Source of the DNA: JAJCYX01 sp965243825
GTDB lineage: Bacteria > Chloroflexota > Dehalococcoidia > Lucifugimonadales > Lucifugimonadaceae
DNA: 64,000 bases
Reading direction: 5' to 3'
Assembly: GCA_965243825.1 (NCBI GenBank)
Contig: CBDEVT010000001.1
Span: 2,356,001-2,420,000, forward strand
Shown one piece after another: positions 32,270-40,839 of this stretch; the first letter of the stretch is position 1, and each line of letters starts with the position of its first letter. The notes beneath the pieces are model-generated. The model was given only the letters and a program-made list of their open reading frames with translations, made no database searches and was not told the origin of the DNA. The translations under genes and the position numbers were made by a program.

Positions 32270-33193
32270 TCAATGTGATGCAGGGTAGACCGGCTGTGTC
32301 CAGGCCCGATACGACTCTCGTGAGGAGTAGACCGTGGCGCGTACATAGGGCTGGCTTCGAGGTGGAGTGAACCGAACCGAAGGCCCATGCTCCTCCGCCA
32401 GCTTCCTTCCGTCCTGGCCGTAGAAAACGGTTGTGAACAGCTCCGAGTCGTAGGGCTCCATCTCCAGCACGATTTCGTCGACCGTGTTCTTCATCTCCGC
32501 AATGACGACGCCCGATGACGAATAGAACTCACCATCGCTCATCGCTTGCATCAGATCAGGCCGATCCAGGTTTTCCGCTTTCACCACGATCCAACCCCTG
32601 CCCGGATTCGCAAGTTGTGGACTGGATTCGTGATAGTGGTGCGAATCGTCGGTGGCCACGCCGAACATACGGTTCCCAGCCGACAAAGCCAGGTCCCACA
32701 TCTCTTCAATCGACATCATTCCACCGCCGCCGTAGGAATTCGAGCCGCTATGGCCGTTGTAGACCTCAACTGCCCAGGCCCCGGTCGTATCGACCAGGTT
32801 CTTAGCATTGAGTGTCCACTTGTAGTTCGGGTGATTGATTGACGGCAGGCCGCCTGCTTCCCGGATACGGTTGACGTTTTCCTGGAGAGTTTTCTGTGCG
32901 GTCTCCTCGTAGGCCGGCTCGATAACAGAGTCGATCCCAATCGCGTTGACATGCACCGGCACCGTGTTTCCGAACAGCCGTGACGTGACCTCTTCGCCGG
33001 GGATCAAATAGGGCCAGTCCTCGGCATGATTGGCGGCTTCATCGAGTACCGTCAGATGATTGTGATCGGATAGCACAAGAAAGTCATAGTCGTGCTGCTT
33101 GTACCACTCGGCAACGTGCTCGGGAGACGCGTCGCCATCGCTCTCAGTGGTGTGAGTGTGGATGTTGCCTTTCAACCACTTCTTACCGGGCAT
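32270..33193 (-). CDS. PHP-domain metal-dependent hydrolase (CehA/McbA-like)
   Basis: A 307-residue protein with PHP-domain motifs: LKGNIHTHTTESDGDASPE (residues 7-25, motif I with HxH and Asp), FLVLSDHNHLTV (motif II, near 36-47), YLIPGEEVTS, PSINHPNYKW and GVATDDSHHYHE. Spacing fits the CehA/McbA family of carboxylesterase/phosphoesterase-type enzymes. Its target is unknown. It lies on the opposite strand inside the sugar-acid cluster, converging with UxuA-like copy 1 and divergent from the aldo/keto reductase. Confidence 0.86.
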   Translation of the reverse strand: MPGKKWLKGNIHTHTTESDGDASPEHVAEWYKQHDYDFLVLSDHNHLTVLDEAANHAEDWPYLIPGEEVTSRLFGNTVPVHVNAIGIDSVIEPAYEETAQKTLQENVNRIREAGGLPSINHPNYKWTLNAKNLVDTTGAWAVEVYNGHSGSNSYGGGGMMSIEEMWDLALSAGNRMFGVATDDSHHYHESSPQLANPGRGWIVVKAENLDRPDLMQAMSDGEFYSSSGVVIAEMKNTVDEIVLEMEPYDSELFTTVFYGQDGRKLAEEHGPSVRFTPPRSQPYVRATVYSSRESYRAWTQPVYPASH

Positions 33194-33335
33194 AGAGATG
33201 TCCTGACCTCGTTCCTGTGGTGCTCACCCATACGTGAATCTGCGGTCCGCCAAACTTATATCACGGCTATGATGCTTTGCGCTCTGGTTCCTATTCGCCG
33301 ATCCTGTTTGAACCTCAATGCGGAGAAGACGTCGT

Positions 33336-34307
33336 ATGCGCGCACTAGAATCCACGGTTTTCGGCTCCACCAACCGAGTCGTTTCTCGTCTCGGTTTTGG
33401 TGGCGCGCCTGCCGGTCTTACGAACTATCTCGAGGAGTATTCGCCCGACGAGATTTACCAGCGTGAACAGGTGATCGCAGCCATTCAGCACGCCGCAGAC
33501 TCTGGCATTACGTACTTCGACACCGCGGCAGCTTACGGCAAAGGTGAAAGCGAGCGTATCTTCGGCGAGGCACTGATGGGTCGAGTGACAAGTCCCGCGC
33601 AGGTGCTGCACGCTGAAGAGCCTGAAGTAGACCCGCGTTCAAATGGCGGCCAACCTTCGACCAGCGGAGATGGCCACACCGAAGGTGAGGAACAGTCTCG
33701 TCTCTTTCTTGCTACCAAGGTCGCCCACCAGGAGCCCGATATCCGCGGCTCTGTTGAGCGATCACTTCGCAACCTGAGAGTTGATCGTATCGACCTCGTG
33801 CAGGTTCACGGCGGAACGTATTCAGCAGAGGATGAAGAGACCGTAATGCGGCCGGGTGGTGTGCTGGAGACGCTCGAAAAAGCACGTGATGAGGGACTTA
33901 TCCGGCACATTGGCTTCACAACCGAAGACCAGAATGCTGCGGTGTATCGGTTCATCGAGTCTGGTCGGTTCGAAGTGATGCAAGTGCAGTACAACTTCCT
34001 GTTTCAGCATCCGTATTCACCTGACCGACCATTCGGGTGCATGCTTGCCGCGAAAGAAACCGGCATGGGCATCGTGACCATGCGGTCTCTGACCTCTGGC
34101 GTGCTGCAGCGCTGGCTGAAGATGCTCCGGCCAGAAGACGACTTCGACTACTCTGCGCCTTTGCTGCAATTTGTGCTCTCAAACTCGCTCGTCGATGTGG
34201 CGCTGGCGGGAATGCGGACCATGTCTGAGGTGGACCAGAACATCGCCGTGTTGAATGACACCGAAAACCGAATCGACCTCGAAGAGCTTCACCGAAAGTT
34301 CGTCTAG
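33336..34307 (+). CDS. Aldo/keto reductase
   Basis: About 323 residues from the ATG at 33336, with GGAGAAG upstream. The start VVSRLGFGGAPAG and the tetrad residues are visible: Asp and Tyr in GITYFDTAAAYGKGESERIFGEAL, Lys in FLATKVAHQ and His in LVQVHGG. NADPH binding is suggested by SLVDVALAGMRTMSE near the C-terminus. An insertion of about 38 residues (EEPEVDPRSNGGQPSTSGDG...) between the Tyr and Lys segments is Ser/Gly/Glu-rich and unusual. Related enzymes include D-threo-aldose/galactose 1-dehydrogenase-like AKRs, which would fit sugar-acid catabolism in this cluster. Confidence 0.88.
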   Translation: MRALESTVFGSTNRVVSRLGFGGAPAGLTNYLEEYSPDEIYQREQVIAAIQHAADSGITYFDTAAAYGKGESERIFGEALMGRVTSPAQVLHAEEPEVDPRSNGGQPSTSGDGHTEGEEQSRLFLATKVAHQEPDIRGSVERSLRNLRVDRIDLVQVHGGTYSAEDEETVMRPGGVLETLEKARDEGLIRHIGFTTEDQNAAVYRFIESGRFEVMQVQYNFLFQHPYSPDRPFGCMLAAKETGMGIVTMRSLTSGVLQRWLKMLRPEDDFDYSAPLLQFVLSNSLVDVALAGMRTMSEVDQNIAVLNDTENRIDLEELHRKFV

Positions 34308-34419
34308 CGCCGTTGATCTAAGGCAGTGGCCCGATATCCGGCACCGGAAGATAAGATGCGTTCGATTGAACGGGGACCGCAAATTGGCGCAAGCAGATCA
34401 AACACAGAGAAACAGAGAC

Positions 34420-34935
34420 ATGAACGAATACGTTGCCACGCTGAAGAGTGCATTCGACGAATACCTGGATGAGTTGAAGAAAGCCGTAGACGGCGTTTCG
34501 CAAGGAGAGGCGTACTCGCAACCCGCGCCGGACTCGAACCACATCGGATGGCTGGTTTGGCACATGGCGCGCGTGGAGGACTACTGGATCAACGGTGTGT
34601 TGAGCGATGCGGGACAGGTCTGGAACCGCGGTGGATGGGACGAGAAGTTCGGAATGGATCCGGAGGACAGAGGAGCAGGGCAGACAATCGACCAGGTACG
34701 GAGCATGAAACAGGTTTCGCTATCTGATTTACTCGCATATTTCGATGCTGTGCGAGCTGAGTCTGGCCCCGCGATTGAAGCCCTCGACGAGGCGGCGCTG
34801 GCCAGGAAGATTGAGCACCCGCGATTTGGCGAGATCACAGGTCGCTGGCTGGTCGGCCACATCATCGTCGAGGAGAGTCAGCACACCGGGCAGGTAGCAC
34901 TTGTGCGTGGCATGATGCGCGGCTTCGGGAAGTAG
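34420..34935 (+). CDS. DinB superfamily (DUF664-like) metal-binding protein
   Basis: About 171 residues from the ATG at 34420; the open frame extends upstream but overlaps the aldo/keto reductase gene. It is a four-helix DinB-type protein with metal-ligand histidines in HIGWLVWHMARVEDYW (near residue 48) and in LVGHIIVEESQHTGQ (near residues 145 and 153). Related proteins include mycothiol- or bacillithiol-dependent S-transferases; others have no known role. It is four genes into the plus-strand run of the sugar-acid cluster and six bases before UxuA-like copy 2. Confidence 0.85.
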   Translation: MNEYVATLKSAFDEYLDELKKAVDGVSQGEAYSQPAPDSNHIGWLVWHMARVEDYWINGVLSDAGQVWNRGGWDEKFGMDPEDRGAGQTIDQVRSMKQVSLSDLLAYFDAVRAESGPAIEALDEAALARKIEHPRFGEITGRWLVGHIIVEESQHTGQVALVRGMMRGFGK

Positions 34936-34941
34936 CTCCAT

Positions 34942-35919
34942 ATGCGCCTCGGTCTGGGACAGTTCAGCACACCGACTCCGGATTACCTGCGCTACGCAGC
35001 GCAGTTCGGTGTTACCGATGTCCTGTTCAATCGTGCTCAATTGCCGGTGGTCGACGGCACGTGGCAGTTGCATGACCTTGTGAAGCTACGACTGGCGGTC
35101 GAGAGCCATGGGCTGAAACTCTCTGCACTTGAGAACGTACCCGGCCACTTTATGCTCGACATCATCCTCGGCACCCCGGCGCGTGACGAGAAGATCGAGA
35201 ACATGATTACTACTGTGCGGAACATTGCCCGTGCCGGCGTCCCGATCTTCGGTTACGGCTGGAACCCTTCACAGGTGTGGCGCACCACACCGCAGCTCAT
35301 CCGTGGCGAAGCGGTTGCGACTGCTTACTCACAGGACGAGATCGACGCTGCCGCCAACCCGCCGGTGCACGGTAGAGACTTCACCGAAGAAGAGATGTGG
35401 TCAAACCTCGAGTACTGGATCAAGGCGATCACGCCCGTCGCCGAGGAAGAGGGCATCAGACTAGGGATCCATCCGCCTGACCCTCCGGTTGAGAGTCATG
35501 GCGGGGTGCCGCCTGTCCTCAACAGCTACGCCGGCTACCGTCAGCTTCTCGATATCGTCGATTCGCCATCCAACGCCATAGAGTTCTGCCAGGGGACGAT
35601 CTCTGAGATGTCAGATTCGGCAGGTGACAACATCTACGGCTTCATCAGCGAGATGGTGCAGAGAAGACGGGTGCTGTACGTTCACTTCAGGAACGTATCC
35701 GCGCCAAATCCAGATGATTTTCAGGAGGAGTTCATCAACACCGGGCATGTTGATATGTACCGGGCGATGAAGACTTACAACGATGCGGGATACGATAGCT
35801 TCTTTATCGACGACCATGTGCCGCATACTCATGGCGACACTGCCTGGGGGCATCGTGGCCGTGCATTTTCAATGGGCTACATCACAGCGATGATCGAGGC
35901 GGTGACCAAGAATGCTTAA
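34942..35919 (+). CDS. UxuA-like (mannonate dehydratase family) TIM-barrel protein, copy 2
   Basis: A 325-residue protein colinear with copy 1 throughout: RLGLGQFSTPTPDYLRYAAQFGVTDVLF, LKLSALENVPGHF, IEFCQGTISEMSDSAGD, LYVHFRNVSAPNPDDF, FIDDHVPHTHGD and the shared C-terminus MIEAVTK. Metal-ligand residues of the family appear retained. It differs from copy 1 at ENVPGHFMLDII (copy 1 ENVPTQFYDHIM) and in the region 130-150, so substrate preference may differ. Its stop overlaps the next gene by eight bases. It is the closer relative of copy 1; copy 3 is more distant. Confidence 0.86.
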   Translation: MRLGLGQFSTPTPDYLRYAAQFGVTDVLFNRAQLPVVDGTWQLHDLVKLRLAVESHGLKLSALENVPGHFMLDIILGTPARDEKIENMITTVRNIARAGVPIFGYGWNPSQVWRTTPQLIRGEAVATAYSQDEIDAAANPPVHGRDFTEEEMWSNLEYWIKAITPVAEEEGIRLGIHPPDPPVESHGGVPPVLNSYAGYRQLLDIVDSPSNAIEFCQGTISEMSDSAGDNIYGFISEMVQRRRVLYVHFRNVSAPNPDDFQEEFINTGHVDMYRAMKTYNDAGYDSFFIDDHVPHTHGDTAWGHRGRAFSMGYITAMIEAVTKNA

Positions 35920-36592
35920 TAGCGGACCTGACACGCAAGAGTTGCTGGATCTGACACAGGTCAGCTCAGTGAAGATCGTGCAGCGCAAAGAAGCTCTAGA
36001 GATTTTCACAGGCTTCGAGGGTGCCAACGCCTACGATGTGTTTGGCCCTGATGGCAACAAGCTGATCGCTCACGCCGCAGAGACCACGGGTGGCTTTCAG
36101 AGAGTTCTGCTTGGCAGCAGCAGGCTGGAATCCATAGATCTCCTCAACACGACTGGAACCAAGGTAGTGTCGCTGAGGGAACGCTGGGGCTTTCCTTTCT
36201 CAACTAACCACATCGCCGGTCCTGACGATCAGCCTCGATTCTGGATCAAGCGCCGGTGGGCGTGGTTTCGCCGGAGATTCTCTATCTGGGGTGACGGCTC
36301 TCCCGAGATAACCATCAAGGGACCGATCTTTCGGCCATGGACGTTCTTCGCGTATGAGGGCAACCGCGAAGTCGCCAAGATCACCAAGCGTTTTTCGGGG
36401 ATCGGCACTGAGATGTTCACTGACGCCGACAAATTCGATGTTGAGTTCACCGGCCCAATCGTGAACCAGGAACAGCGCCTGCGCCTGCTTGTGGTGGCGT
36501 TTGTGATCGACATGAAGTACTTCGAGGACAGCAACAGCCGTAATCGCAATGCGGCGATCGGCTCCGGCATCTTCTTCGGAACGAGACGCTAA
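35912..36592 (+). CDS. LURP-one/scramblase-like domain protein
   Basis: A 226-residue protein of the tubby-like/LURP-one/phospholipid-scramblase type: SSVKIVQRKEALEIFTGFEGANAYDVFGPDGNKLIAHAAE, then a beta-rich array with LLNTTGTKVVSLRERWGFPFSTNH, EITIKGPIFRPWTFFAYEGNREVAKITKRFSG and a C-terminal hydrophobic helix LRLLVVAFVIDMKYFEDSN. These domains bind lipids or remain uncharacterised. It overlaps UxuA-like copy 2 by eight bases and precedes copy 3 by 17 bases, so it is co-transcribed. A link to sugar-acid metabolism is not obvious. Confidence 0.78.
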   Translation: MLNSGPDTQELLDLTQVSSVKIVQRKEALEIFTGFEGANAYDVFGPDGNKLIAHAAETTGGFQRVLLGSSRLESIDLLNTTGTKVVSLRERWGFPFSTNHIAGPDDQPRFWIKRRWAWFRRRFSIWGDGSPEITIKGPIFRPWTFFAYEGNREVAKITKRFSGIGTEMFTDADKFDVEFTGPIVNQEQRLRLLVVAFVIDMKYFEDSNSRNRNAAIGSGIFFGTRR

Positions 36593-36609
36593 CGCCGGCA
36601 GGAGAACAG

Positions 36610-37611
36610 ATGAGAGTCGGATTCAAGTTCTCGCCTGCCGCGTTCGGTGAGACGCCTTTGGACGACCTGCTTTCGTTTGCAGCGCAGTACGGCGCGACCG
36701 ATGTGATCCTCGGCTCATACAACAGGGAGAACCTGGTTCCGGGCGAAGAGCGCTTCGAACTGGACGACCTGGTCGCGCTTCGCAAGCATGTCGCTTCGTT
36801 CGGCCTCAACCTGGAAGCGATAGAGAATGTCCCCACCCGTTTCTACGACCAGGTCATGCTTGGTGGGCCTGACCGTGCTAAGCAGATCGAGAATATGAAG
36901 CACACTGTTGCTGCGATGGGGCGGTCAGGTCTGCCGATTTTTGGCTACAACTGGATGCCGTCAAACGTCTGGCGAGGCTCGCTAAACACACCGGGAAGAG
37001 GTGGAGTCCAGTACACGAACTACAACCACGCCGAATACGCTGATGCCGAGCCGACACACGGTCGTGTCTATGACGAAGACGAGATGTGGGACCTGCTCGA
37101 AGACTGGATTCGCATCATCACACCGGTGGCCGAAGAGGAGGGCATCCGGCTAGGCATTCATCCTCCCGATCCGCCGGTCGAATCGATTGGCGGGATTCCG
37201 CGACTGCTGCACACATTTGATGCGTATCGGAGGTTGGTCGACATCGTTGACTCTCCGTCTAACGCCATCGAATTCTGCCAGGGGACCTTCTCCGAATTCG
37301 AGGACGCTGCCAATGATGGGATCTACAAGTGGATCGAGGAGATGGCCAGCCGGAAGAAGATCCTCTATGTCCACTTCCGCAACGTTTCCAACCCCGGCAT
37401 ACCGTTCGAAGAGGCCTTCATAAACACAGGCTATGTAGACATGTACAGGGCGATGAAGATCTACCACGAGGCGGGATTTGACGGCGTGTTCATCGATGAC
37501 CATGTGCCGATAACCATTGGTGACACCGAGTACGGGCATCGAGGCAGGGCGTTCGCCAATGGCTACATCCAGGCATTGATGGACGTAGTGAAGCGGAACG
37601 ACGCCCCGTAG
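36610..37611 (+). CDS. UxuA-like (mannonate dehydratase family) TIM-barrel protein, copy 3
   Basis: A 333-residue paralogue with the same segment order as copies 1 and 2 but clearly more diverged: RVGFKFSPAAFGETPLDDLLSFAAQYGATDVIL, LEAIENVPTRFYDQVML, IFGYNWMPSNVWRGS, LGIHPPDPPVES, AIEFCQGTFSEFED, LYVHFRNVSNPGI and FIDDHVPITIGDTEYGHRGRAF. The region around residues 125-145 has its own insertion. It has AGGAGAAC seven bases before the ATG. Substrate is presumably another sugar acid. It ends the plus-strand catabolic run; an MFS transporter begins 27 bases on. Confidence 0.86.
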   Translation: MRVGFKFSPAAFGETPLDDLLSFAAQYGATDVILGSYNRENLVPGEERFELDDLVALRKHVASFGLNLEAIENVPTRFYDQVMLGGPDRAKQIENMKHTVAAMGRSGLPIFGYNWMPSNVWRGSLNTPGRGGVQYTNYNHAEYADAEPTHGRVYDEDEMWDLLEDWIRIITPVAEEEGIRLGIHPPDPPVESIGGIPRLLHTFDAYRRLVDIVDSPSNAIEFCQGTFSEFEDAANDGIYKWIEEMASRKKILYVHFRNVSNPGIPFEEAFINTGYVDMYRAMKIYHEAGFDGVFIDDHVPITIGDTEYGHRGRAFANGYIQALMDVVKRNDAP

Positions 37612-37638
37612 CACTGAAACTCGTCCAAAATAGCGGTC

Positions 37639-38877
37639 ATGCTGAGCAACACATCGCTGGCGGCGTTTAAGTACCGCGAGTACCGAATCTTCTGGATCGC
37701 AGCGGCATTCTCCAATATCGGCATGTGGACGCTGATATTTGGTCGGCTGTGGCTGATGCGGACTCTAACCGACAGCGAGTTCATGCTTGGACTAGAGACT
37801 GCGGCGAGCCTCGGCCCTGTTCTCATCTTTTCAGTCTGGGGTGGCGTGCTCGCTGACAGGGTGAACCGTCTCAAACTGGTTCGAATAACGCGCCTCATGT
37901 TCGCCGCTATGGCCGGGCTCACAGGACTACTGATCGCCACCGATGTCGTGCAGCCCTGGCACGTGATTGCCATTTCAGCCGCTACAGGTGTCCTGCTCTC
38001 GTTCGACATACCGTCCCGCTCTGCAATGGTCGCAACGATAGTGCCGAAGGAGCACCTTGCTGGTGCCATAGCCATGTACTCCATCGTGTTCGGCGTTGCT
38101 GCAATCGCCGGACCGGCTCTTTTCGCTCCACTTGTCGATGCCCTCGGTCTCGAAGGACTGTTCTTCATCATCGCTGCTGCCTACGTGCTGACGACGGCCT
38201 CACTGATGCTCATGTCGCCGGTCGGACACAAGATGGCCAGCAACAGCGTGTCTGCCTGGCGGGGCCTGACAGAAGGTTTCGAGTACCTGCGCGACAACCG
38301 GACCATCGGCGGGTTGATCGGGCTCGGAATCTTTGGCGGACTCGTGGGACTTTCGTACGCAACCCTGCTGCCGGTATTTGCTGACGAAGTGTTCGGCGGT
38401 GACGAGCAGACCTACGGGAACCTTCTACTCGGCTCTGGCATAGGTGGCCTCGTGGCGACAATCACGGTAGTCATGCTCGGTAAGCGAGTAAAACCGGCGC
38501 TTTATCTCACTGCCTCCGGCACAGCATTCGGCGTGCTGCTGATCGTATTCGCCCAGTCCGAAAGCCTTGCTTTTGCCGCCTTCGCACTCGCGCTGGTCGG
38601 AGCTTCGAGAACCGTTTACCAGACTATGAGCCAGACACTTGTACAGACACTTGTCGAACCGGAATACAGAGGACGAATCCTCGGGATCAGCCAGTTCACT
38701 TGGGGTGCATCCAGTCTTGGCGGACTCTTCATGGGGGCATTGGCGCAGGTCTACAGTGCCCCGCTGGCGCTCACGGTTGGTGGAGCGCTCATGTCGTGTG
38801 CTGTGGTAGGAGTCGGACTCACCTTGCTTAGGCCTGCGATGAGCATGGACAAGAAAAGCTCGGAAGCCAGTGCTTGA
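37639..38877 (+). CDS. MFS transporter (DHA3/EntS-like)
   Basis: A 412-residue major facilitator superfamily protein with about 12 hydrophobic helices. It starts with a short cytoplasmic tail (MLSNTSLAAFKYREYRIFWIAAAFSNIGMW), the typical DHA3 opening, and helix 2-3 carries GGVLADRVNRLKLVRITRL, the family A-motif (G-x-x-x-D-R). 'FDIPSRSAMVATIVPKEHLAGAIA' is the helix 4-5 segment. Such transporters export siderophores, drugs or peptides. It follows UxuA-like copy 3 on the same strand with 27 bases between and might move sugar acids or other metabolites; direction and substrate are unknown. Confidence 0.88.
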   Translation: MLSNTSLAAFKYREYRIFWIAAAFSNIGMWTLIFGRLWLMRTLTDSEFMLGLETAASLGPVLIFSVWGGVLADRVNRLKLVRITRLMFAAMAGLTGLLIATDVVQPWHVIAISAATGVLLSFDIPSRSAMVATIVPKEHLAGAIAMYSIVFGVAAIAGPALFAPLVDALGLEGLFFIIAAAYVLTTASLMLMSPVGHKMASNSVSAWRGLTEGFEYLRDNRTIGGLIGLGIFGGLVGLSYATLLPVFADEVFGGDEQTYGNLLLGSGIGGLVATITVVMLGKRVKPALYLTASGTAFGVLLIVFAQSESLAFAAFALALVGASRTVYQTMSQTLVQTLVEPEYRGRILGISQFTWGASSLGGLFMGALAQVYSAPLALTVGGALMSCAVVGVGLTLLRPAMSMDKKSSEASA

Positions 38878-38973
38878 ACAGTTCTTGCAACTTGTTCCTG
38901 GACCTGTCTGCGATTCTTTTGGCTACGATGGTCACGCATCGACCCTGTCGTGAGTTCAGGAACAGCTATCAAC

Positions 38974-39735
38974 ATGACCGGTCCAAACAGTTTTGATTCC
39001 CTTATTGAGGAGGCCCAGTCGACGCCGTTTGCCGGTTGGGATTTCTCGCTTATTCACGGTCGGATGACGCAGGATCCGCCTGCCTGGGATTACACGGACG
39101 AGATCAAGAAGTTGCTGCCTGAGGCAACCGCGGTGTTAGATATGGACACAGGCGGCGGAGAGAGGATCGCCGCATTGGCAGACCTGTTACCAGCGAAAGT
39201 TGCCGCCACGGAGTCCTACCCACCGAACATCGAGACCGCCAGACGGCTGCTGGAGCCGCTTGGTGTCACGATCTCCGTCACTGACAGCGACGAACTGCTG
39301 CCATTCGAGGACGGCACATTCGATCTGGTTATGAATCGTCACGGGTCGCTCCCCGCTAACGAGATCGCACGCGTGCTGTTGGACGGAGGTCAACTGGTGA
39401 CGCAGCAGGTAGGAAGTGAGAATCTCGTCGGTCTCAACGAAGCACTCGGATTTACTGCGGGAGCGTTGGATTGGAATCTGGCCAGTGCAGTTGCTCAACT
39501 GGAGGCAGTTGGATTCACGGTAGCCGATAGCAGAGAAGGGCATTTCAAGACGACTTTCTCCGATATCGGCGCAGTCACGTATTACCTGAAGGCAGTGCCG
39601 TGGCAGATTCCCGAGTTCGATTTGCAAAAACACGTCGACCGGTTGCGAAGGCTTCACGAGCAGATCGAAGCAGACGGCCCGCTCGAAGTTTTCAATCACC
39701 GGTTCTTTATCCGAGCGACCAAACAATCTGTCTAG
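38974..39735 (+). CDS. Class I SAM-dependent methyltransferase
   Basis: About 253 residues from the ATG at 38974, which has AGGAACAG upstream; a GTG at 38950 would add eight residues. The SAM-binding strand AVLDMDTGGGERIAALA (motif I), the motif II region VAATESYPPNIETAR, and LLPFEDGTFDLVMNRHGSLPANEIARVL form the usual methyltransferase core. The glycine-rich loop has Thr/Gly-Gly-Gly instead of GxGxG. The C-terminal half contains KAVPWQIPEFDLQKHVDRLRRLHEQIEADG, a helical cap. The acceptor is unknown. It converges with the thiamine-precursor transporter operon. Confidence 0.86.
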   Translation: MTGPNSFDSLIEEAQSTPFAGWDFSLIHGRMTQDPPAWDYTDEIKKLLPEATAVLDMDTGGGERIAALADLLPAKVAATESYPPNIETARRLLEPLGVTISVTDSDELLPFEDGTFDLVMNRHGSLPANEIARVLLDGGQLVTQQVGSENLVGLNEALGFTAGALDWNLASAVAQLEAVGFTVADSREGHFKTTFSDIGAVTYYLKAVPWQIPEFDLQKHVDRLRRLHEQIEADGPLEVFNHRFFIRATKQSV

Positions 39736-39767
39736 TCGCCCCCGAACGTCCCCGAACGCCGAGACCG

Positions 39768-40781
39768 TTATTCCAACTCCTCAATGAATTTGTTCCTGAA
39801 AGCGGCAGACGCATCAAGCTGCTGATCGATCAGGCCTTCCGACTTCATCCAGTTAGCGAAACTCTCCCAGCGCGCTGTCTCCTGCCAACCGAAACGCGGT
39901 GCTACACCGTCATCCCACATTGGCAACAGTAGATCGACTCCCTGCCTTTCAACGTCTTCGAGTACCGTCTCTCCCCCAATGTCGACCAGCATGTCAATAG
40001 AAGACTGTGGGTTGGCAAGGGCGTACTCGAAACCCCTGCTGAACGCGCGGACAAGCTTCTGGACAACCTCTTCCTCGTCTGCGATCTTGTTTTCGCTGGT
40101 CACCAGTACAAGCTCGTAGTAGTCAGGTACTCCCCATTCCTCCATGCGCATGATGTTGACCGGCAGGTCTTCGAGCTCAAGGACGATTGACTCGTGCGTC
40201 CAGTAAGCCCCGACCACGGCATCGACTGTTCCGGCTGCTAACGACTGGGTGAGCGCGAATCCGATGTCGATTAACTCGACGTCATCCAGTGTGAGGCCGT
40301 CAGATTCGAGCATGGTCGCAAGCAAACCTTCATTCGACGGGATGCCGGGATAGCCCACTTTCTTACCAAGCAGGTCAGATGGTCTTTCGATTCCAGAGGT
40401 CTCTAACGCCATGACCGAGTTAAGTGGGTGCTGGACGATGCCTGTCACGGCGACAACCGGAATGCCCTGATCGCGCGCCTGGAGAAGATCGGTCTGGTAG
40501 CTGATTCCGAAGTCGTCGCGACCGGCACCAACCGTCTGGAGCACCGAAGAAGGGTCAGAGGGTGTGTAGACATTGACGTCCAGGCCTTCCTCTTCGAAGT
40601 AGCCCTGGTCGAGCGCTGCGTATATGCCGGCATGGTTCGAGTTCGGGAACCAGTCAAGCGCCAGAGAGACGCCGGTTGGCGAGTCATCACCATCGCTCGA
40701 GCAAGCTGCAAAAACGAAAACTGCAGAACCAACGAATGCTATACACAACAGCAAAACACGTCTGCTCAAAACATCTGTCAT
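39768..40781 (-). CDS. thiY: Thiamine precursor ABC transporter, substrate-binding lipoprotein (ThiY/NMT1-THI5-like)
   Basis: About 337 residues from the ATG at 40781. The signal peptide ends in a lipobox (VFVFAACSS, Cys near 27), so it is anchored to the outer leaflet of the cytoplasmic membrane. The mature domain begins SLALDWFPNSNHAGIYAALDQGYFEEEGLDVNV, the hallmark of NMT1/THI5 proteins that bind the thiamine pyrimidine precursor (HMP or its formylamino form). It is last of three genes behind a TPP riboswitch. The substrate name rests on this regulation plus family membership; a related nitrate/taurine-type protein would not be under TPP control. Confidence 0.93.
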   Translation of the reverse strand: MTDVLSRRVLLLCIAFVGSAVFVFAACSSDGDDSPTGVSLALDWFPNSNHAGIYAALDQGYFEEEGLDVNVYTPSDPSSVLQTVGAGRDDFGISYQTDLLQARDQGIPVVAVTGIVQHPLNSVMALETSGIERPSDLLGKKVGYPGIPSNEGLLATMLESDGLTLDDVELIDIGFALTQSLAAGTVDAVVGAYWTHESIVLELEDLPVNIMRMEEWGVPDYYELVLVTSENKIADEEEVVQKLVRAFSRGFEYALANPQSSIDMLVDIGGETVLEDVERQGVDLLLPMWDDGVAPRFGWQETARWESFANWMKSEGLIDQQLDASAAFRNKFIEELE

Positions 40782-40839
40782 ATCGGATCTACCCAACTTG
40801 TTTACTCGCTTTCAACTTCAACTAACTGCCTCGAACCGA

